Assembly: GCA_012295275.1 (NCBI GenBank)
Contig: CM022671.1
Coordinates: 13,495,178-13,559,177, forward strand
Origin: Chrysomallon squamiferum
Lineage: Eukaryota; Mollusca; Gastropoda; Neomphalida; Peltospiridae
DNA length: 64,000 nucleotides
Direction of reading: 5' to 3'
This document shows positions 55,130-64,000 of the stretch, piece by piece. The translations under genes and the position numbers were made by a program. The notes under the pieces are model-generated. The model worked only from the letters and a program-made list of their open reading frames with translations, ran no database searches and had not been told where the DNA came from. Each line of letters begins with the position of its first letter. The stretch's first letter is position 1.

Positions 55130-56195
55130 GTGGTACCTCGACTTACGAGTTGTTCAGGTTACGAGCAGACGCGAGGTCGATTTTGTGCTCTGAGTTGCGA
55201 GCTAAAATCCGAGTTATGAGCAAGCTTCGGGTACGCCGCCGCTAGATGGCGCACCGAACAACATAACATCCGCCCAGCATCCCGCGTCTAACTCCTTTAC
55301 TTCATGTAGTTACCTCGCCGCTGAAGCATCTCTGTAGTGTTCTGCTCGCGTTTTGTGCAGTATTTTGCCAGATTTCTTTTTTCTGGCCATGGATCCTAAG
55401 AAAGTGAATTCAAAGGACAGTGCTGAGAAGAAAATGCGGATGATGTCCATTGAATTAAAGCTTGAATTCATAGAAAAATACGAGCGAGATGTGCATGAAG
55501 TTGACTTGGCTAGGCAGTACGAGCATAGTACTTCTACGACATGCACCATACTGAAGCTGAAGGAATCGATAATGGCTGTAACTCCAGCCAAAGGCCTTAA
55601 AATAATTTGTCTGATCTCCACTTCACAAAACCAATTTATTTCTTTACTTTCTTTTTTTTTTTTTTTTTAATACAATATTTGTCATTTATAAATACATTTT
55701 TCTTATACAAATATACTTAAAAAAAAAAAAAAAAAAAAAAAATCGTTTGGTTTTTAAGAGTCCTGGAACGGATTAATGGTATTTCAATTAATTTCAGTTG
55801 AGAAAACTGATTTGATATATGAGCAAATTCAGATACAAGCTCGGTTACGGAACGATATAAACTCGTAAGTCAAGGTACCACTGTGTATAGTTACGTAAGT
55901 TTGTGAACTATGTATGTGTATGAAATGTGTTTATATAGTGTATGTATGTATGTATGTATGCATGTGTGTGTGTTGGTATGTCTTCATGCTTATATGTATA
56001 TATATATCAACAATGTATGTATATAACTGCTTGGCATATCATGTAAATCACAAGTTAACAAATTTTTGTAACTTAACCTCGTTAACTCACCTCATTACTA
56101 TTAAATCTTCATAACAACGCATTAACTTCGTAAATTAAATAAAGAAAATAACGTTATTACCTACCAGAATAAATACAGTTACGCGAATCTGACAT
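49305..56195 (-). CDS. Gene A: single-pass membrane protein with long multi-tyrosine tail (adaptor- or receptor-like)
   Basis: Not a family I can name. Exons in order: 56165-56195 (ATG, tentative), 52876-52929, 52335-52388, 51896-52040, 51141-51234, 49305-50756. They join in frame to 1830 bases, 609 residues. There is no signal peptide in this model. About 62 residues outside the membrane with one glycosylation site (NLT) are followed by a 24-residue membrane helix (LLIVIIATSVLAFFLVVAIA, ending in ACA, a possible palmitoylation site), a basic stretch (HKRTQKLLQKRK) and a tail of about 520 residues. The tail holds many SH2-type tyrosine motifs (YVDI, YSEV, YDTI, YNHL, YDHL, YFVL, YFVV, YTVQ, YGFG) and a class II SH3 site (PPLPPRNR). 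The layout resembles vertebrate LAT-like adaptors or inhibitory receptors. Further ectodomain exons may have been missed. Confidence 0.62.
50761..51140 (-). other. Gene A last intron
   Basis: Intron with an ATT/TAA repeat near 50765 and a CA tract near 51036-51070. No other gene is seen. Confidence 0.6.
51141..51234 (-). CDS. Gene A juxtamembrane exon with YVDI motif
   Basis: A 94-base exon, phase 2 in and phase 0 out, encoding a basic and polar linker and, near its end, QQVYVDIEDK, a tyrosine motif of the YxxI type. Gene B has a tyrosine motif at the same place in its matching exon. Confidence 0.8.
51896..52040 (-). CDS. Gene A transmembrane exon
   Basis: A 145-base exon, phase 1 in and phase 2 out. 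It encodes a short outside segment (DNINDMFRNLPQITR), one hydrophobic helix of 24 residues and a basic stop-transfer sequence (SHKRTQK). The equivalent exon of gene B (59853-59982) has the same phases. Confidence 0.8.
52335..52388 (-). CDS. Gene A exon 3, ectodomain stalk
   Basis: A second 54-base phase 1-1 exon, encoding a Thr/Asn-containing linker (SLFQDTSTNTNIKGFS). Acceptor GGTTTCAG, or more exactly GCTGAAACC on the plus strand just upstream; donor GTAATATT. Confidence 0.6.
52876..52929 (-). CDS. Gene A exon 2, ectodomain
   Basis: A 54-base phase 1-1 exon (acceptor TTTTGTCAG, donor GTAAGTAT) encoding a short basic segment with an NLT glycosylation site (RKYIIMKKSVENLTQ). No domain is recognised. 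Confidence 0.6.
52930..54573. other. Probable intron 1 of gene A, first part
   Basis: AT-rich with TTTA repeats (about 53900-53950). No further ectodomain exon was identified, although a short one could be missed. Confidence 0.5.
54574..54836. mobile_element. Long hairpin (fold-back) element
   Basis: The arms at about 54574-54681 and 54732-54836 are reverse complements over some 105 bases, for example AGGGCTCAAAGATAAACATC against GATGTTTATCTTTGAGCCCT. The loop is about 50 bases. The structure fits a non-autonomous fold-back MITE. No coding sequence is inside. Confidence 0.82.
55073..55127. repeat. (CA)n(CATA)n compound microsatellite
   Basis: A CA tract runs into about eight CATA units and directly abuts the left end of the Tigger-like MITE copy 3. 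Confidence 0.93.
55128..55883 (+). mobile_element. Tigger/pogo-like MITE copy 3, with intact helix-turn-helix frame
   Basis: Both ends are present: (T)AGTGGTACCTCGACTTACGA and CGTAAGTCAAGGTACCACTG. Inside, a frame from ATG at 55389 to about 55670 encodes the N-terminus of a pogo/Tigger transposase: MDPKKVNSKDSAEKK, then the CENP-B-type DNA-binding domain (MSIELKLEFIEKYERD ... ARQYEHSTS ... ILKLKES). It then passes into non-coding sequence after TPAKG. The DDE catalytic domain is absent. This is the largest and best kept of the three copies. Confidence 0.9.
56165..56195 (-). CDS. Gene A candidate first coding exon
   Basis: Ten codons (MSDSRNCIYS) plus one base, ending at a good donor (TCTG|GTAGGTAA), in the right phase for the exon at 52876-52929. 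Upstream, 56200-56460 is clearly richer in G+C than its surroundings, as expected of a 5' UTR and promoter, and earlier ATGs there are followed by early stops. No signal peptide is encoded. A transcript could instead start elsewhere. Confidence 0.42.
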
Positions 56196-56644
56196 AGCAG
56201 CGCTCTTATTCCATGACTATTTGATCACTGCTGAAGACTTTAAAGTTCGTAAACAATATACGGATACCAGTAATCACGTGACGCCATCAGTAAAGCACGA
56301 GACACAAAGAAACAAAGATGTCTGGAAAGCAACTCCCGGAAATCGCACGACGTTGTTCCGGAAACACTCGAGCTACCTTAGTCCGATTTTACGAACTGCT
56401 TGTCTTAACTGATAACTCCGTTGCCTTTGTTCTGAAAACTACTTAGCGTAAATTGTTTGAAACCTATCTTTATGTTACAGGCTTTTGAAATCTAATTAAT
56501 TAAACAGGACAGCACTTGCTCTGAGAAAACTTTGCTAACTGATGCAATAATAACTGCAATATGGCATGTATAAGATACTACTAATTTTGCAATTATACAT
56601 ACATAAATACATACATACACATACAATATACACACACAATACAC

Positions 56645-56799
56645 AATTATATATACATACATATATATATACATGCATGCATGTATACATACATACATGC
56701 ATGTATACATACATACATACATAAATATTACATATATAATATACATAATTACATACATACCTAAAAGCATACATAAATAAACACTCATGTACAAATACG

Positions 56800-56853
<54 letters not shown>

Positions 56854-56935
56854 AAAACACATACATACTTATATACATACATGCACACACACATATCCAG
56901 ACATACATACATAAATAAATGGATAAACACTTAAA
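56645..56935. repeat. CATA/TA/CA-rich microsatellite cluster
   Basis: Runs of ATAC, TA (56813-56843) and AC repeats, upstream of the candidate first exon of gene A. The long Tyr/Cys/Val-rich minus-strand frames across it are repeat artefacts. Confidence 0.9.
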
Positions 56936-56942
56936 TATAAAC

Positions 56943-56944
<2 letters not shown>

Positions 56945-57029
<85 letters not shown>
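56945..57029. repeat. (GA)n microsatellite
   Basis: About 42 perfect GA units in the interval between genes A and B. Confidence 0.98.
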
Positions 57030-57034
<5 letters not shown>

Positions 57035-58049
57035 AATTAAAGAAAACTATATAAATAATAATAATAATAATTAACTAAATGTTTCGTTAACTTCCACGTA
57101 ACAAAAAGCAATTAAATGTATAACTAGCAGCGGACCCAGAAAGTCAGAGAAAAGAAGATACTGTAAACAAATGCAGAAGAAGAATGAGAATAATAAACAC
57201 TTTGGTCTGTCTCCAAATTGAAAGAGTAAGTCGATGTTGTCTCATCCCTTGGATCCATTTATATTTCTCTTGTTGGCAAAACTAATCTTTATTTATTTTT
57301 TAAAACTTATGTTCCTTACTGATAAAACAGTACTTGAGTAATCAGATTTAACGCATTGGGTTTCATGTTGAAGTGTTGTTTTCTGTCCACACTATACGTC
57401 ATTTATATCGACTGCTTCGCAGGCGATTCTATCAGCGCGCGCGACACTCAAGAACCTATTACTAGTACTCCACATTCCTTCTCGTTGAAACTGCTGACGA
57501 CATTTACTAAGTAGTAGTAAGAAAGTAAATAAATAAATAAATAAATTATATGAAATAACATTTCGAAAATAAGCGTAAGTCTGAGTATCTGTGTATCTGT
57601 TTGTTTGTTGTATATATCTATACGATTTTAATTTGTTATAAATATATACTACATGCACGTGTATGTTCGAGTGTTGTGTATGCGTGTGTGTGTATATCTG
57701 TGAATATATAGTTTTTCATCTCTTTTGTTTATAAAACAATAAGCAGTTTCAGTGTTTGTAAACGGAACATAAAAGATAACATAACACTACTAATGAATAA
57801 TAATGAGTAATATAAAATTAATATTTATTTCATCAAGTAATTATCTTGAAAGTGGAGACAGTAAGTTTATTATTATGCTTCTTTCAGGTGTACGGAGAAA
57901 TTAAACAACCTGAAACAAAGTGATCAAGAAGTCTCTTTTTAATGATAATAACTGGTTTTTCAGTTCCAGGTTCTTACCCATAGACACACAGGGTAAAGAT
58001 AAACCACAACTCCATTAATAACCTACTCACTTGTTAATGTGATACTCAT

Positions 58050-58051
<2 letters not shown>

Positions 58052-58130
<79 letters not shown>
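58052..58130. repeat. (CT)n microsatellite
   Basis: About 39 perfect CT units, 137 bases beyond the stop codon of gene B on its 3' side. It is the reverse-complement repeat type of the tract at 56945. Confidence 0.98.
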
Positions 58131-58133
<3 letters not shown>

Positions 58134-58267
58134 TTCTAATTTCAGCTGAAACGTACACTTTAGTCGTATTTTATAATTCTAATAGAGAATGTTATATATA
58201 CGAATTCTTTACAACGTCAGTTATGAAGTCTAATTCATGTAGACACATTAAAAAATGAATACGGCTA

Positions 58268-58870
58268 TTACTTTTTGTCAGTGTCGTCTGTTGTTTCTAA
58301 AATAAAATAAATATGATTCGATTCGCTGTTTTCCCGTATTGTAACGTCCGATATTTCTGCATATTCATTTCCTTTTGATTCTAATATAAAATATAATCTG
58401 TTGTCTTCAAAACTATTATTAGGGCTTACTCCATCACTTCCGATAACTGATATGTCCGAGTTAACTTCTTTCGCTTGGTTCACTTTGGTCGAAATTACAC
58501 CGGCAGAGTTTGATACCAGTCTGTTATAGGTATCTTCAGTTATTTTACAGGTAGATGTTTGTTTTGAAGAACTCTTAAATGCCCTTCGTGAAGAAGAATT
58601 AGAATTTGGGGCGCCTCGAAGATGATCGTATGTCGATTCTCCGTCACATCCGGGAACATTTTGTGGAATCGTCCTGCGTATATCAGGAAGGGAGCACTCA
58701 ACATGTGGTGTTGCTTCTGTTTGGTAGACGTCATCATGGAATATTTCCTGATTTCGATTAACACCTTTAACAGTTTTATTTGTATGTTGATTTGTACATT
58801 GGTTGATGACATTTTGAGAAGTATTCTGGTTCGTATTAGAAATGTGTTGGATGACAGATACAACTATTTT
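58268..58870 (-). CDS. Gene B main cytoplasmic exon with ITAM-like pair
   Basis: A 603-base open exon after ATTTTAG, 200 codons plus stop. Tyrosine motifs are YQTE, YDHL, YNRL, YFIL, YAEI and YFIL. The ITAM-like pair is encoded at 58352-58393. Confidence 0.85.
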   Translation of the reverse strand, partial: KIVVSVIQHISNTNQNTSQNVINQCTNQHTNKTVKGVNRNQEIFHDDVYQTEATPHVECSLPDIRRTIPQNVPGCDGESTYDHLRGAPNSNSSSRRAFKSSSKQTSTCKITEDTYNRLVSNSAGVISTKVNQAKEVNSDISVIGSDGVSPNNSFEDNRLYFILESKGNEYAEISDVTIRENSESNHIYFILETTDDTDKK

Positions 58871-59670
58871 CTAAAATAATAAATTCAAATAGAATGTATA
58901 AAATAGAATGATATTGTTATATATTGTCACGGAAGATATACATCCATACACAGACATATTTACATACATATATACTCTAACTTAATTAGGCAAGAGTGGA
59001 AATCTAATTAATAACAGTACAAACAAATTAGTTTGAAATACGAAAGGTATGTGTACATGCATGTGCAAATTAATTACCGACATTTATTGGATGTCTAACG
59101 TTATGAGATTATTAATGAATCAAAATAATAATAATTGACTCCTTTAGTGTCAAAGCATCAGTTTTATATATGAAATTTATTGATATGTAATAGCAAAAAG
59201 AATGACGGTAAATATTTGTCACTTTAGATATTTTATAAAACTACAAATATAAATGATAATAATGGATATAATGGATACTTACAGGTAGATGAGAATATGA
59301 TAATTGTGATTCCTGTTGTTTTCTTTTAATTTTAGGTGATATTTTAAATCTGGATCTGAAAATAATTATGAGTATATAATACTGATTTCATCCTAATTTA
59401 ATTGTATTGAGCACCTGATAGATTGATACCATTTTTAACTGTTGCTGATCGATTTTTGTTTTCTTCTGAAATAAAAAAGCTATTCATTTGTGAAATTACT
59501 GAATATAGTTTAGTATTTCAATCAGTCATTTAAAGAAACCTCCATAATAATATTATCGAACAGTTTTTCTGTAAGGTTATTAATATAATTAATGACGCAA
59601 TCACAGACGTATAGCGTGCCTGCTGTTCAATTCACTATTATTTATCATGCAATGTTATATTTGTTTTTTC

Positions 59671-59703
<33 letters not shown>

Positions 59704-60496
59704 TTTGTTGGTTGTATTTTTATTTTTTATTTTTTTTTACTCTCCAGTTTCTATATAAATCTATATGAATGTAATATGTCCTTTAAATGATGTAAGTTGT
59801 TAGTCTGTGAAATATTCCCTGATTAAAACAGAGTGAGCGACGTCGCACTTACTTTCGTCTTCCCCTGTACTTGATCCAGACAAGTATGGCGATGACGCAT
59901 AGAATAACGAAGACTACCACTCCGGTGGCAACGCCAGCAGTTAATATTTCAGAATTTTGTATATCACTTCTGAACTGAGAAACTGTAAAATTTTATTTAA
60001 AAACTTTAACTAGAACGTTAATTAGAATAATATATACTGTGTCTACAAACAAATTTCATTACTAATAGAATAAGACATATGTGTTTTATGTTTATACGTA
60101 TTACAACTTTAAATGTATTAATAATACAGTACCGTTTATGTTAACTGAATCATACCAAAAAGTTCATAAAAAGAAAATAACTCATTATTTTTAGCCATAA
60201 TCAGTACATAATAAAAATACACTTTTTGTATTATATCTACACATATACTGTGTTAAATACTTAATAAAAAAAATTGAAATAGTTACATCATCTGAAGAGT
60301 AAATGTGAAATTTTAAACAAATAATTTATAATATTTAAAAAGATAATAATAAAAAGAATTTAAAATAAACAAATAAATAATAAAAGGAAACAAAAGAAAA
60401 TTATAAAAGAAAACAAATATCAAAATCAAAAATAGTTTAAAACAAAAAAGTTGAAAATTAACTGAAGATTTATTGATTCATTTATTTATTTAATTC

Positions 60497-60527
<31 letters not shown>

Positions 60528-60927
60528 TATTTATTTATTGATTTATTATCATTATTATTATTACTTATTTTTTATTTTGTTGATAAGAAATGTAAACTCT
60601 AATATAACATGACATATGGGTGTCTGAACAATTCATTTAATTTTACAAGCTAACAAAAAAAAATAAAGAAAGAAATCTGACCTTTTCTTCTAGTTATTTT
60701 GTAAAACTGTCTGATTTTTAAATTTATTTTACAACACTATTTCTACAAAATAAAGTCGTTTTGTTTAACTGCAGTACCTGTGGTACTTGAAGTTGTTTCA
60801 GGTGAGTCAGTGCGATTACCAAGATGAACAGATGTCTCAGAACTTGTGTACCTAAATTCCGCACTCGTAGTCGTGGCTGAAAGTACTGGCAACGTTATCC
60901 ATGAAGTTATCTTGATGTTTATCATAC
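58268..60927 (-). CDS. Gene B: membrane protein with ITIM and ITAM-like tail (5' end not found)
   Basis: Partial model, exons 60778-60927, 59853-59982, 59283-59355, 58268-58870, all in frame. A Ser/Thr-rich stalk (TSSETSVHLGNRTDSPETTS) with an NRT glycosylation site precedes a single membrane helix (AGVATGVVVFVILCVIAILV) and a basic stop-transfer (KYRGRRK). The first tail exon ends in LSYSHL, a consensus ITIM. The last exon adds STYDHL, DTYNRL, and near the C-terminus YFIL-(6 residues)-YAEI, an ITAM spacing, then HIYFILE. The intron phases 1, 2, 0 around the membrane exon are those of gene A, so the two are probably tandem paralogues. The ectodomain further upstream was not resolved. Molluscs have many MEGF- and Ig-like receptors with such tails, but I cannot assign this one. 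Confidence 0.7.
59283..59355 (-). CDS. Gene B juxtamembrane exon with consensus ITIM
   Basis: A 73-base exon, phase 2 in and phase 0 out, encoding a basic linker and QLSYSHLP. LSYSHL (59286-59303) fits the ITIM pattern [ILVS]-x-Y-x-x-[LIV]. Confidence 0.75.
59853..59982 (-). CDS. Gene B transmembrane exon
   Basis: A 130-base exon, acceptor TTTTACAG, donor GTAAGT, phase 1 in and phase 2 out. It contains one hydrophobic helix and a basic cytoplasmic start (WIKYRGRRK). It is G+C-richer than the flanking introns. Confidence 0.82.
60778..60927 (-). CDS. Gene B stalk exon
   Basis: A Ser/Thr-rich exon ending ACCACAG|GTACTG in phase 1. The 5' border is uncertain: CAG at 60928-60930 gives 150 bases, and CAG at 60877-60879 gives 99 bases. 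Both keep phase 1. It probably codes an O-glycosylated stalk. Confidence 0.55.
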
Positions 60928-60989
60928 CTGTTCAGATATTTTAACGATAAACTGTGTTGGATGTATATACCATTGAACTATAGTGCTTC

Positions 60990-62640
60990 AACGCCCTCAT
61001 AATCACATTATTGTATTTCAGACAAATTTCGATATAGATGGTGGCGTCCTTTCTTCCAAGTTCTCCACATTTCTAATTTAGCAAATTATATTCTTTGATA
61101 ACTACTATTTTATATTATAAACATTAGAAACCATTATAATAGATTAACTGTCAAAAGTATATTGTATTTGTTTATAATTTGATTCAACAATATGTAATAA
61201 CAATATATTATAAAATAAAATTGGAAAAGATAATAAAAATAAAATTAAACAAATAGATACTTAAATAAATAAATAACATAAAATAAAATAAAATAAAATA
61301 AAATACACAAAACAAAACAAACTGAAATAAATCATAAACTAAAATAGCGTAAAGAAAGAAACAAAGAAAATAAACATGAAAGAAAAAACAAATTGAAATC
61401 TCACATTGAAGAAAAACCTGGTTTCCAGCAGGTGACATCAGTAAACACATCATAAGCTGACAAAAAGGTCTGAAAAACAGAAATAACAATTTACTCTTTT
61501 AATGCAGGCTTATTTTTCTATCCTTTTTTTTTTTTTTTTTATGTACAATTATTAACACAAATATAATATAATTAACAATATTTAGGTTGTGTCTAATAGA
61601 AACAAAAGTGAACTTCATACAGCCATAAAAAAAGAAATTTTTATTTTGTGTTTTATTTGGAATTATACATGTAGAAGCTAATTTACACTGTTTACACAAA
61701 AGAAAATGAAATATTTTGTTAATTATTAATAAATGTGTTATGTTTATTTACAATATTTATAATCCAAATAATAGTTATATTTTTTCTTTTCTACCCTATT
61801 TTTTTATTTTTTATCTTAATTAAGTGACTTAGTTTTTTACTTCTTATTTATTTACTCATTGTTTTTTCTTCTTATTTATTTACTCATTGTTTTTTCTATC
61901 TGCTTCTTCTTCTTCTTTTATTTTTTATTTTTTGAAATCTCTTACTTATATCATTATTTTATATGGTAATATTTTAAAAGTTAAAGTTATGCTTTACGTC
62001 CATCTCTTATTTATGGAGGAAAATTTCACTTACCCACACTGTACTTGTTTACTTCTTCTCCTTCGAGTTAGTTTATACATTGTTTTGTCATTTTTACCAT
62101 TAGTCTTCACTCTGAATTCAGTCACTCTACACGAGTAGTTGCAATACTTATAAGAACATAGGATATCTTGAGTAAAATAATAATAATAATAATAATAACA
62201 ACAACAACAACACTAACAACAATTACAATAATATAACAAGAACAGTAACAACAACGACAACAACAACTGTAACAATAATAATAATAACAACATTCAGAAA
62301 AGGATAATGAAGGAAAAGAAGAAAAAGTTCTCTTAATACATTAAGTTTTCAGCATTTCACAGTAATGACGATAATGAACACTAAATCCGAATGTCTAAAT
62401 TAACTGCAGTGCAGAACAACACCTCACAACGTTATCTGAAATTACTAAAAGGTTGTACTGATATCGCTGAAAAGTTTAAAGAATAACGACGTGATAATGA
62501 TGCTAATTATTATAATAATGATAATGAAGGTAATAATGAATAATTTTAAATATAATTAATAAGAAATTTGTTTCTCGTTATTTTTTTTATTTTTTTATTT
62601 TTTTTTTGGTTAGACATGTTATAGATACCGTTCATCTAAA
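60990..62640. other. Upstream of gene B, no confident exon
   Basis: AT-rich DNA with TAA/CAA repeats at about 62178-62290. Two short less AT-rich spots (about 61021-61085 and 61425-61478) could be ectodomain exons on the minus strand, but splice signals or phases do not fit well. Confidence 0.4.
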
Positions 62641-62820
62641 TGTTACTAAGTTATCAATTTTATTTTATCAAATTAAACAAACTTTTTCTTTTCTTTACAG
62701 TATGTTTATTAAATTTATCTTTCAGCCTTTTTGTGTTTAATGTTAAGTAAGTCAAGCGAGTGTTTGTCAATGAAAAGCATAAAACACATACAAAATTTTG
62801 AGATGTTAAATGAACCTGAA

Positions 62821-62842
62821 AGAGAGAGAGAGAGAGAGAGAG

Positions 62843-62886
<44 letters not shown>
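62821..62886. repeat. (GA)n(TG)n compound microsatellite
   Basis: Thirteen GA units directly followed by about 20 TG units. Confidence 0.97.
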
Positions 62887-62889
<3 letters not shown>

Positions 62890-63549
62890 CTAATCATTAG
62901 ATTTGTTGATAAATACATGTAGATACAAAAACAAAAAGACAAAAACGTAGACAAACACATAAACATACTAATGTATGGATCATACACATATGAGAATACG
63001 ACTAATTATTATTATTATAATAGTTATTGCTGTTGTTATTACCACTAATAATAATGCTATTGTTATTATAATTATTGTTGTTGTTGTTATTGTAGTACTA
63101 GTACTGGTAAATGTATATAATAATAATATTATAGATCCTCAGAATTATAAATTAAGGTTCGCTTAAAAAGGACTAATCTTTGCCATAAGTGAAATCTGGT
63201 TAAAGAACCAGTATAAAGAACTGAATAACAGTTCAATCTGTTAAACATTCCCTCTTAACCAAGATATTTTTTAAATTACATGTTCGTGCCAAAGCAGGTG
63301 TGTTTTGATCATTAGCAGGGTTTAAGAAACACAGGTCAGTATTAGAAATAAAAAATCAAGAAACATCTAGTTACGTAAGACGTACTTGTTCGCTTGTGGC
63401 ATATTTGGATCCCTGAATTAGATATGGACATATTAAACTCTATGGAATTTGAGTGTATTCTTTATAAAATAAACTTGCACATATATTTCCACAAATATGC
63501 AGGTTTGTTAAAACATAATGATTGACAATGCAGTGGTATAAACGTACAC

Positions 63550-63699
63550 CTAGATTTCCAGAGACAGGCGAGATTGTCAGAGCGACAGAGGTTAAGGACT
63601 GAGTGGACGACAGATCTCACATCAGAACACAGGGTTGAGATATCAAGTTTGCATGTATCTTCTGGATCCATAAACAGGTTCTCGATACACAAGTAAAAC
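63550..63699 (-). CDS. Candidate Cys-rich extracellular exon
   Basis: A 150-base open segment with a good acceptor (TTATTGTAACAG) and donor (CTAG|GTGTACG), phase 2 in and phase 2 out. It encodes five cysteines (LCIENLF, DTCKLD, TLCSDV, NLCRSD, LACLWK). Composition is coding-like. Domain family not recognised. It may belong to the ectodomain of gene B or to another gene beyond the window edge. Confidence 0.4.
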
Positions 63700-64000
63700 C
63701 TGTTACAATAAATAAAACAATGAAGCCTGGAAATTAACACCAATACAAAAGATATTTAAGCACACCCTAGCAAAACATTAGAAATTATCTGTGAAATTGT
63801 TTTAAACATGGGTTTAAATAGAAAGACCGACTGAAATATGTTTGCATATAAATAGAATGACAGAAATAACAATCAGTTAGTTAAACGGATAGTTAGATAG
63901 CTAGCTAGCTAGATAGTTAGATTCACAGACAGACAGATAAATAAGACAGATAAAAAAACAACAAATTAAAACAAATTTAGTTCATGATCATCGATTATAT
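63700..64000. other. Window end, no gene seen
   Basis: AT-rich DNA with short GATA/CTAG-type repeats near 63885-63950. Confidence 0.5.

Noticed and set aside
56221-56412. 63-codon plus-strand frame
   Set aside because: Lies over the presumed 5' UTR of gene A; no family match, no splice partner. Kept only as an alternative reading.
56492-56944. 150- and 131-codon minus-strand frames rich in Tyr, Val, Cys
   Set aside because: They run through CATA, TA and CA repeats, so the openness is a by-product of the repeats.
57392-57505. Possible exon on the minus strand (WSTSNRFLSVARADR)
   Set aside because: Acceptor is acceptable but the donor (GTATAG) is weak, phase does not fit gene A or B, and a stop follows at once. 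Could be noise in a GC-richer patch.
61021-61085. Possible minus-strand exon (CGELGRKDATIYIEICL)
   Set aside because: Sequence looks extracellular but no donor follows in a usable position; too weak to annotate.

Overview
The window is animal nuclear DNA. It is AT-rich, carries many long microsatellites, has small exons with GT/AG introns, and contains decayed transposons of several classes. Gene content (myotubularin-related protein 14, a RhoA-type GTPase, a GTPBP6/HflX relic, a small universal stress protein, a Ty3/gypsy pol gene) and overall texture suggest a lophotrochozoan, most likely a mollusc; the species cannot be told from sequence alone.

Layout. (1) 3.2-8.5 kb, minus strand: a universal stress protein gene whose second coding exon exists in two alternative, phase-matched versions. 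(2) 9.8-16 kb: decayed transposon fragments (Tigger-like MITE, non-LTR reverse transcriptase piece, gag-like piece) and a G-rich degenerate repeat. (3) 16.3-19.6 kb, minus: a 5'-truncated Ty3/gypsy element with an open RT-RNase H-integrase frame, a polypurine tract and one LTR. (4) 21.1-23.1 kb, plus: exon relics of a GTPBP6/HflX-type GTPase with the P-loop region missing and an in-frame stop, followed by a minisatellite. (5) 24.5-35.3 kb, plus: a complete 19-exon MTMR14 gene, 650 codons plus stop. (6) 39.2-44.2 kb, plus: a two-coding-exon RhoA orthologue with a probable 5'-UTR exon. A piece of that leader is duplicated 2 kb downstream of the gene. (7) 47.7-48.5 kb: a Tc1/mariner transposase fragment between long inverted repeats. 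(8) 49.3-60.9 kb, minus: two tandem genes for single-pass membrane proteins. Their cytoplasmic tails carry many tyrosine motifs of ITIM/ITAM type, and intron phases match around the transmembrane exon.

The strongest candidate for something undescribed is the pair in (8). Gene A (49.3-56.2 kb) models as a 609-residue protein with a very short ectodomain and a tail of about 520 residues with around a dozen tyrosine motifs and a PxxPxR site, laid out like a vertebrate transmembrane adaptor such as LAT. Gene B (58.3-60.9 kb, 5' end not found) has a Ser/Thr-rich stalk, a consensus ITIM next to the membrane and a correctly spaced ITAM-like pair near its C-terminus. The second best is the apparently mutually exclusive exon pair in the stress protein gene. 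All gene models were spliced by eye from reading frames, splice signals and remembered protein families; no alignment, transcript or database search was run.
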